Below are positions 23,778 through 35,120 of a stretch of 64,000 nt of DNA, piece after piece. A program made the translations under genes and the position numbers. The stretch is from the NCBI GenBank assembly GCA_017506865.1, contig JAFCMP010000528.1, positions 372,001 through 436,000 of the forward strand, written 5' to 3'. The notes below the pieces were generated by a model. The model was not told where the DNA came from, searched no databases, and worked only from the letters and a program-made list of their open reading frames with translations. How positions within the stretch are numbered: the first letter of the stretch is position 1; the number at the start of each line of letters is the position of its first letter. This stretch comes from Tribonema minus (Eukaryota > Sar > Xanthophyceae > Tribonematales > Tribonemataceae).

Positions 23778-26400
23778 CTGCGTACCATGCGTACTACTCC
23801 CAGAACGTTTGGTTCGCTTAGCCATGGCCTGGACCTGAAGTTGACATCGCCCCTGGTGGGCACGTGGAATGATGGTGGAGGCCACTCTGTGCAGCGCGCG
23901 ATACGCCCCCTATCCCTTCTGGCAGAGAGTGCTGGTGGTGACCACTGTTGCCGTCCGCTAGAGTGCAGTTCCTTTTGCGAGCGCTGGTCGCTTGTGTGGC
24001 ATCTGATGCAATGGTGTGTGAGGCAGGAGTGAATTCCCTTCAGATATGACTATCCAGGTCAAGGCGGTGTTTGATTTTGATCGGCAGCCACCCCGCAGAG
24101 CATGCCGTGACTATACGAAGAAACCTGTAGGCGTTTTAATGAAAGCATGTGGCACCAGCCTTTGTCGATACAGTAGGCACCACCATGCCACGAAGGTCTT
24201 ACTGTCATGTCGTTGTCATCTTACTCTGATGCATGGGGTGCATGCTGCCGCAGAAAGCGCCTCAACAATGCTCATCTAGCCACCTATCGGTGTGTTTTTG
24301 CTGCTGGTGGTGCCGCGCTTTGCTGCATGTAAGCGTCCAAGTTGTCGCGCTGCGGAAGACACTCTGCATGCGCTAATGTATCAGCAACAACGTCTTCGCG
24401 TGCTTGTTGAAATGGTGAGAGCAGAGGCCCACTAGTGAGCCCTGCCTCATCCACCTATTCACGCCTTTCTGCCCCCCAACCCCCCCCCATCATGTGCATG
24501 AACTGTAAGGTAAGCCAAGTGCTGCAGACAAACTTCAAAGAACCGCGTGTACTACAGTATGCGTGTTCATGTTGCGTGATCATGCTGACAGTGCATCAAA
24601 AGTATATGCACGTCAACGCGCATTGAGACACCTTTGAAGTTTCACAGAAGACACATGTAGCTTCTGGTAGCAAGCTGTAGTTACAATCTGGGGGCTTTGC
24701 CCTGATGAATTTGTGGCAAGTACATGCTTGTTGCTTCTACTTCAGTAAAATTCTATGTTGAGCTTGAGCTCAGGAACTTGTGAATGCATGCACCTGGCTC
24801 ACAATTACTTGTAAAAACTTTAAGACACAGCCATATTTTTCAAGTTCACCCATGAGCACGAACGACATGAGTGAACAATCTCATCTCACTTCAAAGATGT
24901 GGTTGCATCTGGTGCAAATCACTGTTGCACGAGCTTGGGGGTAGATCAAGGTGCTGTGAGCTTCGCTCATTCTAGCTGTGCACACACACGCGCCCTGCAG
25001 CTGTGGCAGCTCACACGGGGGACAATTGGTGATTGTGGTGAAGCTTGGCGTTTGAACACACCCACTCAACATCATGATGCAGGTGCAAGCAGTGAAGACG
25101 CCAATGGCTTGTCATTTCGAAGGATCTACAAACGTTTAAGTAGACAGGTTCAACTGGCTGGCAACATTTCCTGTGTAGATGCTGTGTCACAGTGTTGGCG
25201 AGCAGAGCACAGGCATCCAGATCACGATGCATCAAAGCAGGTTGCAAGTGTACGAGTATGCAGCGTTGACGGTTGACGTGACAGGTGAAGGAGCTGTTGA
25301 ACTGGCCATGGCATGTAGATGCGCCCTTCAAGTTGTAGATGCGATCATAGTACAAAATATGAGCATCGTCCTGCTAGCACGTCGAGCAATGCTAGAAGTA
25401 CAATTCAACAGAGCTCGCCCTGCCCAGAGAACATGTCAGCAAACGCAGATAGCAGAATCACAAACAAGCACTGCAGATACACAGGTGTACAGCCACGGCA
25501 CACACCAAAACAAGAGAGCAGGACATGGCCGCATGAACCACCAGGTCCCGCGGGCCATCAAAGAAAGCATGCAAGTTCAATTGTAAAAAGATGTTCATTT
25601 ATTTATAAAGAGGAAAAGGAGTCACAAAAAGCACGCTAGCCTAGCTGGTTTGCCTACTGTAGGTTCAAAAGTGTGCTTAGACATGTCCATGTCTACAGTA
25701 AACTGCACGCTGACAAAGTTGCTGGATCTACAACCGCTGAAATGTAAGCCACACTCCACAATGCTGAAATGCAAGTGCTCTCCTCAAGATGCAATACTGC
25801 ATCATAAGCGTTTCCTCTCTCACTGCATCTGCGCGACTCTCTGTCAATCTGCAGCTTGATGCTCACTGTCATGGGTCCAGCGCCCAGCAGGTTCGCAGCG
25901 TATCGTGGCCACACACATGTGCGCAGAAGAAGAGAGGGCAAAGGCATTGGTTAATCAAGGCATAACTTTAGCGAAGCTGTACGCAGACTCTGGATGTGCA
26001 CAAGAAACAAGCAAATGCGGAGCAGTGCTTGCCAACAGCCAGAACAGTATGCATGCCGCCAGCGCCATGACGGTATCACACATTCTTTGTTCCGCTGTGG
26101 TCTGCAACTCGATGCAATCAGCAAAGCCAATGTCGTAGCAGGTCATGAAGATTCTGCAATTGCACGAGCAATGTCATTCAACGTCGCAGTGTCATCTTCA
26201 CTACTCGCAGTACTGACACACTCAGCGCAGGTTCTTTGGCAATGCCTGCAGGGAGCCCTCGACAGGATCAGCAGCTGTGATGAGAGTTGCAGAAGCATCT
26301 GGCGGAGTGGAGGGCAGACCTATAGCACCATTATTTTTTTCATCGATCTCTCGGGGCACATACTTCAAGTATTGACCAGTTCAGGGTAGTAGACCAATGC
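23778..26400. other. Intergenic, no gene supported
   Basis: Downstream of the CISD gene there are many short open frames but none with a recognisable motif or consistent splice borders. TTATTTATAAAGAG at about 25600 recurs at about 9705, but its meaning is unclear. Confidence 0.4.
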
Positions 26401-26429
26401 CTTGCCGCTTGCCATCCGCCTTCAAATTG

Positions 26430-28190
26430 CGTGAATTCAGAAAGCTTTGTATTGTACAAGGCCTATGTGCGTGTGATTTTGCTGCATGTCAACCGCCACC
26501 TGGCGCAAGACAGCCGTACAAAGGCAGTCATGATACTGCAGTATACTACAGCAGGGCTGACCACATGTCAAGTCCATCAAATACAATGTCGATCTCGCTC
26601 ACAGCAACAGTTCCGCCAAAAATCGGAAGCCTTCGAGGTGTCACTCAGCAATTGTCAAACCATCAGCGAATGCTTAGCGATAATGTTTCTCACAACTGCT
26701 ACTTTCCAACCAATGTTGATAGAGGCTGCCCCTCCGCACCAACTTGAAGTGGTTACTTTGAAGCGTTCAAGTTGAAGCTGCAATTGATGAGGTCAATCAC
26801 AGCCAGCACACTGTCAGGGCGTAATGCCTGTTTTGCAATCATGCTATGGTCAGCAGACCCGTCGCACTCAACATACTGGTAGCTGCGCGGCATCATGCAC
26901 ACTGCCACAGTCACTCAGCAGTTCCTGAACACAGCCCTGAAATTATTGCCATCTCATCCAACTTGACCGCATGATCCCTTTGTAGTGGCACTTGCGACCC
27001 TGTGCAAGGTCCAGCAAGCTCTGGAGGGTTGTGCAGCAGGGTCTTCAGGATCAGACGCCGGGCCTGCGATGCAACCTGTTGTCGGTTTTATCAGTGGGGA
27101 TGGGATAAAGTTCAAGATGGACTTGGAGCTCGCCAGCAGGCATTTTAATGGCGTTCACAGGTTGTGGACAATTTGCAGACTTTTGGCATACGGGCCCCTA
27201 GAAATCCCCAATACTCCTGTACATGTTCAAGTACATGCGACATGTAGATTATCACCTGGCTCAGGACAGTCGGACACAGGTCCCCATGATGAACGGCCTG
27301 CCAAACGACCTTTCCTTGGGCGACGTGTTTGTCGAGGCAGGTAATTTTTTTCAGGGTTAGTAGCAGGAAATGGGCGTCACGGCACATCCCTTATCCCTTG
27401 CGTAGTGGAGCTTATGTGTGTGTGTGTGGGGGGGGGGGGGGGGGGGGAGTTTACAAGCGGCAATACCAACGTGGAAGTTCAGGTGCTTGGGGGGGGCGGG
27501 GGGAGCTTTACAAGCGGCAATACCAACGTGGAAGTTTAGGTGCTTGTATACTCGAAGTATACTCCTATCTAAAAACAGTCAGGCACGGTCCCCATCATGG
27601 ACGGCCTGCCAGAGGATTTACGTGACTTGATAGGCAGGCACATTTTTCCAGAACTAGCAGCAGCAAATGACCTCGGTGATATCTTGATCTCTGTAATACA
27701 TGATGGCACCTCAAACTCTGCATGTTGTGCTCTGGCATTTTCACGGAGGAATCATCGCCATTACAATCATGATGACCCTAGCATGACTGACTCCAAAGTG
27801 AATCTCATTGAACCAGACCCCCCTCCCACACACAAGCTCCGCTACATCAGGGATGTGCCGTGACGCCCATTTCCTGCTACTAACCCTGAAAGAATTTACC
27901 TGCCTCGTCAAATACGTCGCCCAAGGAAAGGTCGTTTGGCAGGCTGTTCATCATGGGGACCCGTGCCTGACTTTCTTGAGCCAGGTGATAATCTGCATGC
28001 AGCATGTACGCAGGCTGCAAAATGTACAGGTGTATTTGCGATTCGTAGGGCACCTTCATGATGTGCAGAACATACGCAGATTGTTCACGACCCGATGAAC
28101 GCGACTAAGGTGCCTGCTGGCAAGCTCCAAGTCCACCTTGAAGTTTATTCCATCCTCACTGATGAACTTGACAACAGGGTCTGCCAATGG
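26430..28190. repeat. Inverted and direct copies of an unknown exon
   Basis: About 320 bp at 27070-27390 (+) is nearly the reverse complement of 27850-28190. Read on the minus strand, the right copy gives a smooth protein-like frame: PVVKFISEDGINFKVDLEL, then HLYILQPAYMLHADYHLAQE, then MMNSLPNDLSLGDVFDEAG just before GTAAAT. Part of the same unit recurs directly at 27575-27690 (MDGLPEDLRDLIG). A shorter piece (VNRHLAQDSRTKAVMIL) is seen near 26490. The left copy has the frame broken. The family is unknown. The conserved end at a GT suggests an exon of a larger gene or element. Confidence 0.5.
27427..27545 (+). repeat. G run followed by tandem duplication
   Basis: About 20 G are followed by two copies of a unit with TTTACAAGCGGCAATACCAA, with a second G run between them. 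This fills the loop between the two inverted copies of the unknown exon. Confidence 0.8.
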
Positions 28191-28374
28191 CCATCAACAA
28201 GCGTGCCTCAAGATGTACATTGTCATTGTTGCGGCGGCGTTTGAGTGGTTGCCGTTGAGACACATTCCGACTGTCACTCGACATGTAGATTCCGTACAAC
28301 AAGCTTCAAGCTAGATGCCATTCATCTGGGCTTTTTCGCGCCCTGAGCGAGAATTTATAAAAAGTACATTGTCA

Positions 28375-28460
28375 AGTGTGCCCCGAGATGTGGGACCAGC
28401 TGGCACCACGTGGCACAGCTAATGTGCAGGGCGCCCAGAACGGCGGCAATGGCGATCCCA
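28375..28460 (+). pseudogene. Short direct copy of the end of the 28566-29163 exon
   Basis: The stretch GATGTGGGACCAGCTGGCA through GGGCGCCCAGAACG matches 29066-29120, the part that encodes EMCDQLLAQLRCRAPR. It is a fragment only. Confidence 0.6.
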
Positions 28461-28565
28461 CGGCTGAAATCTTACCAGCTAGCTCAAGCTCGAGATGATC
28501 TACAAGTGCTACGAGAGCAAGTCAACCGTTACAGCTATTCTGTACAGCTGGTAGAAAATGCTTTA

Positions 28566-29163
28566 GTGCGAGTACGGCACCGCGGCAGCTGCAACCGACC
28601 AAGTCGGTCATGGATGTAGTCCAGTACCCTCGCAACTGCCAGACTCCAACGCCAGTCCAGGGTCTGCAGGAGCCGCCGCCGAGGGTCACGGCAACGACCT
28701 CGACTGTCAGCAGACGCAACTCGGCATCGTGCCCGACCGGCGGCTGGCGGCGGTGCGGGTATTCCCGCAAGTGACGGACTGGGTGCATGCCTGGTGCGAA
28801 GCGCAGGAAGCGGACCGCGGCCTGGCTGACGCTCGATCCGAGCATGCACAAACTGTGTATGCGAAGGAGACCAGCACGTTTGACATCATGTCAAACAAGT
28901 TTATGCTAAAGCTAGCGAGGGCCATGTGGGACGCGCGCAAAGCATCAGGGGCTCCAGGCAAGCATGCTGCCAAGCCGCCGGAGGTGCTTCATGCAGAGGA
29001 GCGCCTCTTTGAGTCTTACAAGCGGGCGGCGTTTCACATCTTGCTGGCCGTCAATGCGCGCCCTGAGATGTGTGACCAGCTGCTGGCACAGCTCAGGTGC
29101 AGGGCGCCCAGGATGGTGGCAGAGGCGATCGCGCAGCTTTGCCTTCCACGCGCTGAAGCTTGA
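28566..29163 (+). CDS. Unknown protein, C-terminal exon of about 199 codons
   Basis: The frame is open from an upstream stop at about 28563 to TGA at 29161-29163. The middle is helical and charged: PQVTDWVHAWCEAQEADRGL, KETSTFDIMSNKFMLKLARA, RPEMCDQLLAQLRCRAPRM, ending AIAQLCLPRAEA. An inverted relative at 29.8-30.4 kb keeps the same protein-level pattern (HAQTVYVKETSTLDIMSNKW), which argues that the frame was once selected. The true start and any 5' exon are unclear. No family is recognised. Confidence 0.45.
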
Positions 29164-29394
29164 TATGCCAGTGGGTCCCATTTGAGACAGGTGTCGTCAT
29201 TATCATCACCGGCCGCGGCAGCCACAGCCCCAGCGGCGTCGCTGGCGTCAGGAACCGTAGAGACGCTTGCTTATGAGCACTGCAGGTGCACGCTCGGGGT
29301 GCTCAAATAATCAAATGACAAGTAATTCAAGAACTCGGGCATTTGCGCCATCTACACCCGTAACGCCCGCCAGTGGGCTGAAGAAAACCTTGTG

Positions 29395-29720
29395 GCGGCG
29401 GAGCAGCAGGAGTCCTAGTGGAGCGCTGCCGCCTGAACCCCCTCGCCCTAGCCTACTGAGCAACGCCACCTCTGCTCTTAGAGTAGTACAACAACTTGCA
29501 GAACGCTGCTGCTGCCGTTGAGCAAGCCCATCCTGCCCCCCGCGGGGGCCCCATTGAGCGGTGTCACGTCCGCATTGCAGACATCATGTCGGCGGACCCA
29601 CAGGAGTGCCCAAGGAGCGCTGCTGCCTTAACCCCCTCTGTAGCGTGCTGAACATCAGCACATCCGCTCTAAGCCCCCCTGCGGAGCGCTGCAGCAGCTG
29701 CCCCTCAGCTCAACACGACG
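29395..29720 (+). repeat. Tandem GC-rich repeats in the loop of the palindrome
   Basis: A unit of about 190 bp containing GGAGTCC/GGAGTGC, GGAGCGCTGC and AACCCCCTC occurs twice (about 29408 and 29602). It lies between the two inverted arms and has no convincing coding frame. Confidence 0.55.
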
Positions 29721-29729
29721 ATTGCTTCA

Positions 29730-30440
29730 CCACAGGAGTCGTGGGTGCAGATGGCGCAAATACCCGAGATCTTGGTGTACTCGAGCACCCGGAACCCTGG
29801 CTCCGAGTCGTGAGCGCTTGCCTCTGCCCTGTTCCTGACGCCAGCACTGTCGTTGGGGCTGTGGCTGCCGCAGCCGGTGATGATGGTGACGACACCTGTC
29901 TTGAATGGGACCCACTGGCATCTCGAGCTTCAGAGCGCGAATTTCGAAGTCAAAGCTGCGCGATTGCCTCCGCCACCGTCCTGGGCGCCTGAGGTGTGCC
30001 ACCGGCTGGCCGCAAGCCTGGGGACACTCGTTGCCGGCCAGCAAAATGCGGAATCGGCAGCGTCACCGGCGGTGGCATCATGCTCGCCTGGAGCCCCAGA
30101 TGTTTTGCGCGCATGCCACCTGGCCCTCGCTAGCTCCAGCATCCACTTGTTCGACATGATGTCAAGTGTGCTGGTCTCCTTCACATACACAGTTTGGGCA
30201 TGCTCGACCCTATCAGCTTCGGCCAGGCTGCGGTCGGCTTCCTGCATGTCGCACGAGGCATCCAACCGGGCCGGCAGTTGGGCAAATGCCCGCACCGCCG
30301 CCAGACTGCGGTGGTACCTACTCGGACAGTGCCGCGTTCATCCGAGAGTCTGTCGCTGTCGTGGCCAATGCTGTGCACGGAGGGTGGCTTCTGAAGACTC
30401 TGGGTTCGCGTACAAGTTGGTCTCTTCAAGTTGCACTGGG
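29730..30440 (-). pseudogene. Inverted, broken copy of the 28566-29163 unit
   Basis: On the minus strand, matching stretches occur in three different frames (VWRRCGHLPNCRPGWMP, then QEADRSLAEADRVEHAQTV, then a shifted end). The copy is therefore frameshifted at least twice. Similarity extends past the stop codon into the 3' flank (GACAGGTGTCGTCA and onward to 29730). The duplication thus included non-coding DNA. Confidence 0.65.
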
Positions 30441-30449
30441 TGAGGCTGC

Positions 30450-32180
30450 GTGGTGGTGGGGACTACAGTACCCTTATTGCATACCTTACTGGCTGTAATT
30501 GTGGCGGGGGCAGTGCCGCTGGTCGTTGTTAACACTGCTGCGGAGGGGAACCTTGCGATTCGTTCCGCAGCTTGCGTTGCTGGTGCTGCTACATACTGCT
30601 GCTGGGCGGGGCCAGTACCAGTGCAAAGCTGAACAAAACATAAGTGAAAAGCCTCAGCAAATACGTCTGGACACGTGGCACCCAGAATGGGGAACCTGCC
30701 CTGCTAAGCGTACAAAAGCTCTTGAAGCTCAGAGGTACTTTCTGTCAGTGACTCGGAGTAACTCTGAGTCAGAGTTACCGCTCACGGAGCCTTACTCCTC
30801 AAGCGCTTGAAACCGGGCAAAGATTCTGCCTTTCCTGCAGTCGCAAGGTTTTGATGGCTACTAATGTGCCAGTGGCTGCCGTCAGCACTTCCTCCCGGAC
30901 CGCCAGGTGCAACCGTAGCTTTCACTACCAGCAAATGTCAGCCCTAGTGCATCAATACATACATCGAAGCACTACATGCCCTTTTTGAAAAGTAAACAAT
31001 ATCTTACTGCGAGTGATACCCTCGCGCCCACCCGCACTGCCCCAATCCCCCCCCCCGCCCTAAGCAACACGTGTCGCTGTGACATGCTCATTTTCCTTCT
31101 GAGGCAGCATCTCAATCCTCACAAAATTCAAATTTGAAGGTCCGAAGGCGCGTCACCCATCAAACGCACCATATCAAACTTGAAAGTCCGATGGCGCGTC
31201 ACCCATCAAACGCACCTGAGTGCTGCTAAAACGCAACAGGTGACCCTCAGTGTATCCCAGGTACTCGAAGTATCACAAGAACACTGACATTACATCGAAG
31301 CGGATAACTCAGAGGTAGGGCAGCGCAAGCACGGCTCGCTTTTGTTATTTGCACCACGTTTCACGTGAAGATAGCCCTTCAGTGCAACCTTCAGGCCCAC
31401 CTTATATCGCCCCATTGCCACTGACTTGGCACACAAAAACTGGAATAGCACGTGCATTTTAATCGTTTCAGGTTCTTCTGCAACACCTGCCACAGCGTGC
31501 TGGAGCTGCCTGAACCTGTTACCTCTTCCTTTTTTGATGATTTAAGTGACATATTGTAAATTTGTTGAATTTGTCAATTCCAGAAATTTGATTGGAACAC
31601 TGCTGTCCTTTGTAGTGCTGAAGAGGTGACCGCAAGTTATAACATGTGCATACCATACTCCTGGTTTTCAAAAAACCTTTGGCACTCTCCTACCTGCTTG
31701 TGGTCCCGATTTTGCAAAAGCAAAGTGCCTGTGCCCCATCGCGGTGCCAGTACAAGAGGTTCACATGAGGGCTGCCTTTTCAAGTGAACTTCAAGAAGGA
31801 AACCATGCTGTGAAAGGCGATTCCACAGCATCATGTACTTCATGATTCCAAGGATACAGTATGTAGGTACGTATGTAGGTATGTACGTGTCTGTGAGAGT
31901 CCGCATACCCACACCCATATGTATGTGTGTAGGTCATCTGCCTGTTTGTCTCAAGCGCTCGCGCGCCTTCCCTTTAGTGAATTTGAGCCTCAGGGACTAC
32001 GTACATGTCAATGTACATGTGACCTCCTCCCAGTTGGTCATGCAGTTAAGCAGCTCGCACAGCTTAATGATTGATGAACTGCAATATTGATGTTGCTTGT
32101 ACACGGAATTGCATACCTCATACAATCTCATTTCAGAATGAGGAGTAGTGAAGGTTGTGATGTCTGTACATACATACCTC
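30450..32180. other. Gene-poor stretch with a two-copy 46-bp repeat
   Basis: No gene is supported here. At 31130-31220 a unit with GGCGCGTCACCCATCAAACG is present twice. Around 31860-31935 is a GTATGTAGGTA-type simple repeat. A frame ending TRSNSESELPLTEPYSSSA (to 30810) is open but unrecognised. Confidence 0.45.
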
Positions 32181-32186
32181 TCACCT

Positions 32187-32273
32187 TCGCCTTTATCTGG
32201 TAGTTGAGCAGCTGGCGCAGCTCCATGATGGTCGCACGCAGGCTCTTTGCCGCGCCCACTGCTGCCGCCATTG
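32187..32273 (-). CDS. Possible first exon of an unknown gene
   Basis: On the minus strand a frame reads MAAAVGAAKSLRATIMELRQ then LLNYQIKAK and stops directly at GTGAGAGG, a good 5' splice site. It is short but has the look of a real first coding exon. I could not find a convincing second exon to the left. An overlapping frame that begins MTIELVFLRLPLETLQRQ is an alternative reading. Confidence 0.25.
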
Positions 32274-32639
32274 GCTGTACCTCTCTCAACGCGCTCCATG
32301 CACTGGCGCTGCAGCGTTTCCAGCGGCAGCCGCAGGAAAACCAACTCGATGGTCATCTGTGTGTCGTCGAAGTATACAAGTATACAGTTGTTCCGTGCTG
32401 TGATTTGTGCAGGGCAGAGTGATTGCTGAGCAGTGCTGCACTGCCAATACCGGCAGCATGTTCAGCAGCAGACCATGCCGACACCTTGATAGATTTGCCT
32501 GAGGGGCTCAGAAGCGGTGAAGGGTACACTTACACGCCGAGCACTGATGACGAGACATGACAAGCGTCAGTCCAGAAACTCGCAAGGTGCGCCCTAATAG
32601 AGAGTTGCCTGCGTGCTCGCGCTCGCGGCTTCCCTCTGC

Positions 32640-35120
32640 CTTTGCGCGTAGGCCCCACAGCAGCTGCAACTGGGGTGCACTGGTCGACTTGCCGTGACGC
32701 CGAACATCAACGCTCAGGGGCCGTCAGTGCTCTGCAGCGATGCTGTTTGCTGGTCGACTTGCAGTGGTGCCGATCATCAGCGCGCAAGGGCCGTCAGTGC
32801 TCAGCTGTGATGCTGTAGCACGCGTGATGCTGTAGCGCGTGTAATGCGGTAGCGCATGTGCCTGCCTCATGACAACAGCAAGCTACCGCGTTTGACTTCG
32901 CTACCCCTGGCCCTGGCCCTAATTAGGGCGTGCTCTTGCCTGACCAACGTTTGTGGTGAGCTTGGCAATAGTCTTCTCGGCCGCGTCGCATGCTGCTTTG
33001 CCTACTGTGCACTCCGCAATGCCACATTCAGCCCTCCCTTGGCTCTGGCCAAATGCCATGATGCTGAATTCCCCACTCCACAGCAAGTTCCGCCTCGTAC
33101 TACACCACGGAGCCCCTCAATCCTGTTACTGTCTGATGAGCGCTGTTGTAGTTGCCTGAGCCATGTCAGCCTTTTGTCTCAAAGTACAGCAGCCCTAACC
33201 TTAACCCTACTTAGCGCGCTTGCCTGAGCAATGTCAGTGGTGAGCTCTGTGATGGCCTCCTCAGCCGCGTCGTGCACTGTCTTCGCCGCCCACTTCTCCT
33301 GTGCAGCGTGCACGCCTGGTATGGAATGGCCGCATTGTCCGTGCTTGGACTCGCTCCGCTGCGCGTCGCGTGAGATTAATTCATGGATGAATACAGGTCA
33401 GTCATGAATGAACGCAGATGGCGAAATAATGCTGAGTCGTGCTGCGTGTGCTCGCGCTCATAGATCTCAAGATGAATTCATGAATACGAACCATTCATGC
33501 ATGAATGTGGACAGCAAATGGACGCTGAGTTGTGCTGCGTGTGCTCGCGCTGCAAGCTCTCTTGCGCGCTACGCGTGAGATGAGCTAAGTACATAAAATA
33601 CCATTCATGGATGAACGCCGATGGCGATTGAAAGCTGAATAGTGCTGCATGCGCTCGCAGTTGCAGCCCTTCTGCACGTGAGATGAATCCACTATTCAAT
33701 ACGAACAACCATACATGAACACGAACGGCAGATCAGCGTCAAGTCAAGCCAAGTTCATGAATGGGATCAACCATTCGTGAATGATGACTAACTGTAACCA
33801 ACGACTGAACGGCGGGCAATGCTGCATGTACGCCCGCTTGCAGCACTCCTGCATGCGGCACATGGCTGTGAGTCTATGATGGCAATAGCTGATGTATGAG
33901 TTGCAGTCATTAATGAACCTGCATGCTGTGCCTGCCGTCAGCCTGAGAGAAGCTCAAGTGCGGTTGAGTAGCAGTGAAGGCATATATGCACATGTGCGCT
34001 GAGCACTGATGACAGGGCATGGCAAGCGTGCTCACGCCCGCAGTTTCCCCCTACTCTTGTTTGAAGGCGCCACACCTGCGCCGACTGGACTTGATCAGTG
34101 TCTTGCTGGGACATCATCAGTGCTCAGGCGCCATCAGTGCTCAGCAGCGATGCTGTAGCAAGTGTGATGCTGTAACGCGTGTGTCTGACCCATGACAGCG
34201 GCAACCTGTAGCCCTGAACTACGCGACCCCTGGCCCAAACCCTAGTTAGCGCATGCTCTCGCCTGAGCAGTGTCAGCGGTGAGCTTGGCGACGGACAGTG
34301 TCATCGGACGCGTTGCGCGCTGCCTGATTCGCGTACTTCTTCTCCGCGCCAGGCATATGGACTGGCCGTGCTGCTGGTGCTGGTGCTCGTCGCTCTCCTG
34401 CGTGGCACGCATGAAATTAATTCATGGATGAGGATGGATCATTCACAAATGAATAGAGACGGCCAATGAATGCTAAGTCGTGGCGAATGAATGCTAAGTC
34501 GTACTGCATGTGCTCGCGCTCATGGCTCTTCTGCGCATTAGCGCAGGCGATGGGTTCATGAATACGGACCATGGTAAAGGATTGACGGGCTGAAATTCGC
34601 AATTACTGGGTGAGCCATGATGTGTGTGCTCATGCTTGTAGCTCTCCTGCATGCTTGCACGTGAGATGAATCCATTATGGCGACGGCGACTCATGATGAG
34701 ATGAATATATTATGGTAGCGGCGACACATGAGATGAATTCATGCATGAACCTGCATGCTGTTGGCTGCAGGTTCGTGACCCAGTCATTCTGGAGCCCACG
34801 ATATTTCACCGAGACCAAGCCAGACCGGGAATCTTTCAGAATCACCGCTGTGGTGTGGTCCTGACAGCCTGATGCATGAAGTCAGGCTACAGGCAGTACA
34901 GGCAGCCTGAGAGAAGCGCCTGAGAAGGTTGATTATATGCAGTGAAGGCGTGCACACGTGTGTTGAGCACTGATAACTGGCAAATGCGCTCCCATGGCTG
35001 CCCCCCCCTTTCGCGCCAAGGTTCAACACAGCGGCAACAATAGAATTTGACGGTCGCCTTGCAGCGACGCCTGTCACCAGCGCTCAAGCGACGTCAGTGC
35101 TCAGCATTGATGCTGTGGTA
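32640..35120. repeat. Higher-order repeat block with degenerate minisatellite
   Basis: Two related blocks (about 32640-33900 and 34080-34770) and a third fragment (about 35040-35120) share the same order of modules. First comes a module with CGTCAGTGCTCAGC and GATGCTGTAGC, then one with CCCTGGCCC, then units of roughly 90-120 bp. Those units contain TTCATGGATGAA, AATGCTGAGTCGTGCTGC and TGTGCTCGCGCTC. The copies have diverged by many substitutions. I find no gene in it. Confidence 0.7.

Noticed and set aside
32640-35120. Possible CRISPR-like or telomere-like array
   Set aside because: Repeats are long, degenerate and irregularly spaced, and no regular telomere hexamer or heptamer is present; this is a eukaryotic minisatellite.
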